From Embleya sp040605455 (GTDB taxonomy: Bacteria; Actinomycetota; Actinomycetes; Streptomycetales; Streptomycetaceae): DNA of 16,660 nt. The stretch covers positions 1 through 16,660 of the forward strand of contig NZ_JBEXCV010000179.1 of assembly GCF_040605455.1 (NCBI RefSeq), given 5' to 3'. Every line of letters begins with the position of its first letter. The first letter of the stretch is position 1. The notes beneath the pieces were generated by a model. The model had not been told where the DNA came from and searched no databases. It was given only the letters and a program-made list of their open reading frames with translations. This document shows positions 15,417 through 16,660 of the stretch, in pieces. Made by a program: the position numbers and the translations under genes.

Positions 15417-16586
15417 GTGTCCGAGTTGTTCGAGCAAACGCCCGCACCGGGAGCGGCGATCGCGTCGCCCGGGGTCGCGGCGCAGATCGGCCGATCACGT
15501 CGGGGCGCACTCGGCAAGCGGCTGCGGGGGCTGCTGTACGGGCTGGTGATCTCCGGTGCGCTGCTCGGGTACGGATGGGGCCGGCAGGGCGCACCTGGCG
15601 CCGGGGCCTCGGTGGTCGTCGGCGTGATCTTCACGATCTTTTTCGTTCTCTGGGTCCCGGCCAGGATCGCCAACCACGTGAGTGCGGGCCGGGCGGTGCA
15701 CCGACTGCTGCGGGAGCATCCGTGGGTGCCGGTCCGGTTCACCTTCACGGAGGTGGAACATCCGGATGGGTACCGGATCGAGGGCGTGCGGTTGCTCAAG
15801 GCGGACGGCGACACGCTGCTCGACCTGGACATCCCCTGGTCGGCCGAGCTGCGGCGGCAGGTGCGCGCGTCGAACGTGACCCGGCTGTGGTGCGCGGGCG
15901 ATCCGATCACCGGTGCGGTGATCGCGCTGCCGGGTGGCCTGCACGCCTTCGTGTACACCCCGGACGCCGAGCCGAGCCCGGCGCTGAGCGCGACCGCCGC
16001 CGGGCACGACCCGCGGGCGGGCGTACCGGCCGGCATCGATCCCGGCGGGCTGGTGCTCGCGCCGCGGCGCGGGGTGCGCCTGCTTCGGCTGATCGCGTAC
16101 AACGGGGCCGGGCTGGGCGTGCTCTCCCTCGTCGGCGGTCTGACCGGGTTCGCCGGCGACGACCGGTCACGGGCCTTGAGTTACCTGGTCCCGCCGCTCA
16201 TGGTCGCCATCCCGTCGATCATGTTCCTGTTCATTCCGTTGACCGTGCCGACGCTGCGGATCGACGGCACCGGCATCACCCGCACCTCCGTGCGCGGGAA
16301 GATCGCCCGGCTGACCTGGGCGCAGCTGGTCGACGTCGAATTCCGGGGGGCCGAGCTGAACGCGTACTTCCGGCCCGGTGTCACGACGGACGGGTGGTAC
16401 CTGTCCCCTCGCACCGGCCGTCGGAGCGGCGCGCTGGTCTTCCGGGAACGCTTCGGTCTGTCCCCGACGGAACGGCGGGCCCGCCGTGCGGCGATCTCGG
16501 CGGCGCTGCCGTTCTTCGCCTGGACGGTCGCGGGGGCGGCGGTGCACATCGACCTGGGCGACGGTTCGACCGCCCCGCAGCACTGA
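15417..16586 (+). CDS. four-helix membrane protein, unknown function, possible PH-like C-terminus
   Basis: 389 aa from GTG 15417, with a GGGGGG ribosome-binding site 5 nt upstream. A short hydrophilic N-terminus is followed by two membrane segments (about 38-56 and 63-83). Next comes a soluble domain of about 130 residues (roughly 88-215) with HPWVPVRFTFTEVE and TRLWCAGDP. Two more segments follow (about 223-243 and 256-277), then a soluble C-terminus. The latter (TLRIDGTGITRTSVRGKIARLTW and on, about 279-360) resembles bacterial PH-like domains by its beta-strand plus WxxL pattern, but I am not certain. Codon bias supports a real gene. Its job is unknown; this type is common as lone membrane proteins in streptomycetes. 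It has its own promoter-like sequence and is separated from tesB by 140 nt. Confidence 0.82.
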   Translation: MSELFEQTPAPGAAIASPGVAAQIGRSRRGALGKRLRGLLYGLVISGALLGYGWGRQGAPGAGASVVVGVIFTIFFVLWVPARIANHVSAGRAVHRLLREHPWVPVRFTFTEVEHPDGYRIEGVRLLKADGDTLLDLDIPWSAELRRQVRASNVTRLWCAGDPITGAVIALPGGLHAFVYTPDAEPSPALSATAAGHDPRAGVPAGIDPGGLVLAPRRGVRLLRLIAYNGAGLGVLSLVGGLTGFAGDDRSRALSYLVPPLMVAIPSIMFLFIPLTVPTLRIDGTGITRTSVRGKIARLTWAQLVDVEFRGAELNAYFRPGVTTDGWYLSPRTGRRSGALVFRERFGLSPTERRARRAAISAALPFFAWTVAGAAVHIDLGDGSTAPQH

Positions 16587-16593
16587 CCACCGC

Positions 16594-16632
16594 CGCGGGC
16601 GCCTTCGGGACGGGCGGGGCGGGCGCCGCGGG
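16594..16632 (+). terminator. possible GC-rich terminator after the last gene
   Basis: An imperfect inverted repeat just after the stop (CGCGGGCGCC near 16594-16603 with GGCGCCGCGG at 16622-16631, one-base bulge, about 18-nt loop) could act as a terminator. There is no T-tract, and GC-rich chance pairing is possible. Nothing else is visible from 16587 to 16660. Confidence 0.25.
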
Positions 16633-16660
16633 CCCGGTCACGGCGGCGGTGCGGAGCCGG

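Noticed and set aside
15071..16102. 343-codon minus-strand ORF over the 3' end of tesB and the membrane protein gene
   Set aside because: It crosses two well-supported plus-strand genes and their promoter gap and shows only Pro/Arg/Ser low complexity.

Overview
The window is very GC-rich throughout. Its genes show strong G/C preference at codon third positions, frequent GTG/TTG starts, four-base gene overlaps and TAxxxT-type -10 boxes close to start codons. This points to a high-GC actinomycete, probably a Streptomycetales-type organism (inference from style and protein families, not a species call). I see no tRNA, rRNA, IS element, prophage gene or CRISPR array.

Layout. (A) 1-10430 is a polysaccharide or glycoconjugate locus. 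On the left, a divergent promoter region (652-747) separates a flavin-dependent oxidoreductase, cut by the window edge on the minus strand, from a plus-strand pair: an ATP-grasp ligase and a secreted GH16 lipoprotein. That pair converges on a six-gene minus-strand operon (10286 down to 2798). In transcription order it encodes a polyprenyl-phosphate-sugar-synthase-like GT2, a second GT2, a polytopic flippase-like exporter, a 937-aa GT2 fused to a large membrane (GT-C-like) region, a small membrane protein and a CE4 polysaccharide deacetylase. All five junctions are four-base start/stop overlaps (TTGA, GTGA, ATGA, GTGA, ATGA), so the operon is probably translationally coupled. Its leader (10287-10400) carries two strong GC hairpins just downstream of a plausible promoter.

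(B) 10531-11897 (minus) encodes a DUF5685-type protein of unknown function with a Pro-rich linker and an extreme Cys-rich tail (17 Cys in the last 34 residues). A possible 15-codon leader ORF lies in front of it. (C) 11971-16586 (plus) encodes a low-molecular-weight tyrosine phosphatase with a leaderless-type promoter, a class B penicillin-binding protein with an NTF2-like domain, an acyl-CoA thioesterase II (TesB) and a four-helix membrane protein of unknown function.

How the genes may work together (inference): sugars are loaded onto lipid carriers by the GT2 enzymes, moved across the membrane by the flippase-like protein and possibly the small membrane protein, and transferred outside by the GT-C-like half of the fusion. 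The product would then be trimmed or deacetylated by the GH16 and CE4 enzymes. The oxidoreductase and ATP-grasp ligase suggest an oxidised or amide-linked decoration. The tyrosine phosphatase and the PBP add an envelope theme, but they are not in the same transcription unit. No sugar-nucleotide synthesis genes, Wzy/Wzz or membrane priming transferase are visible here.
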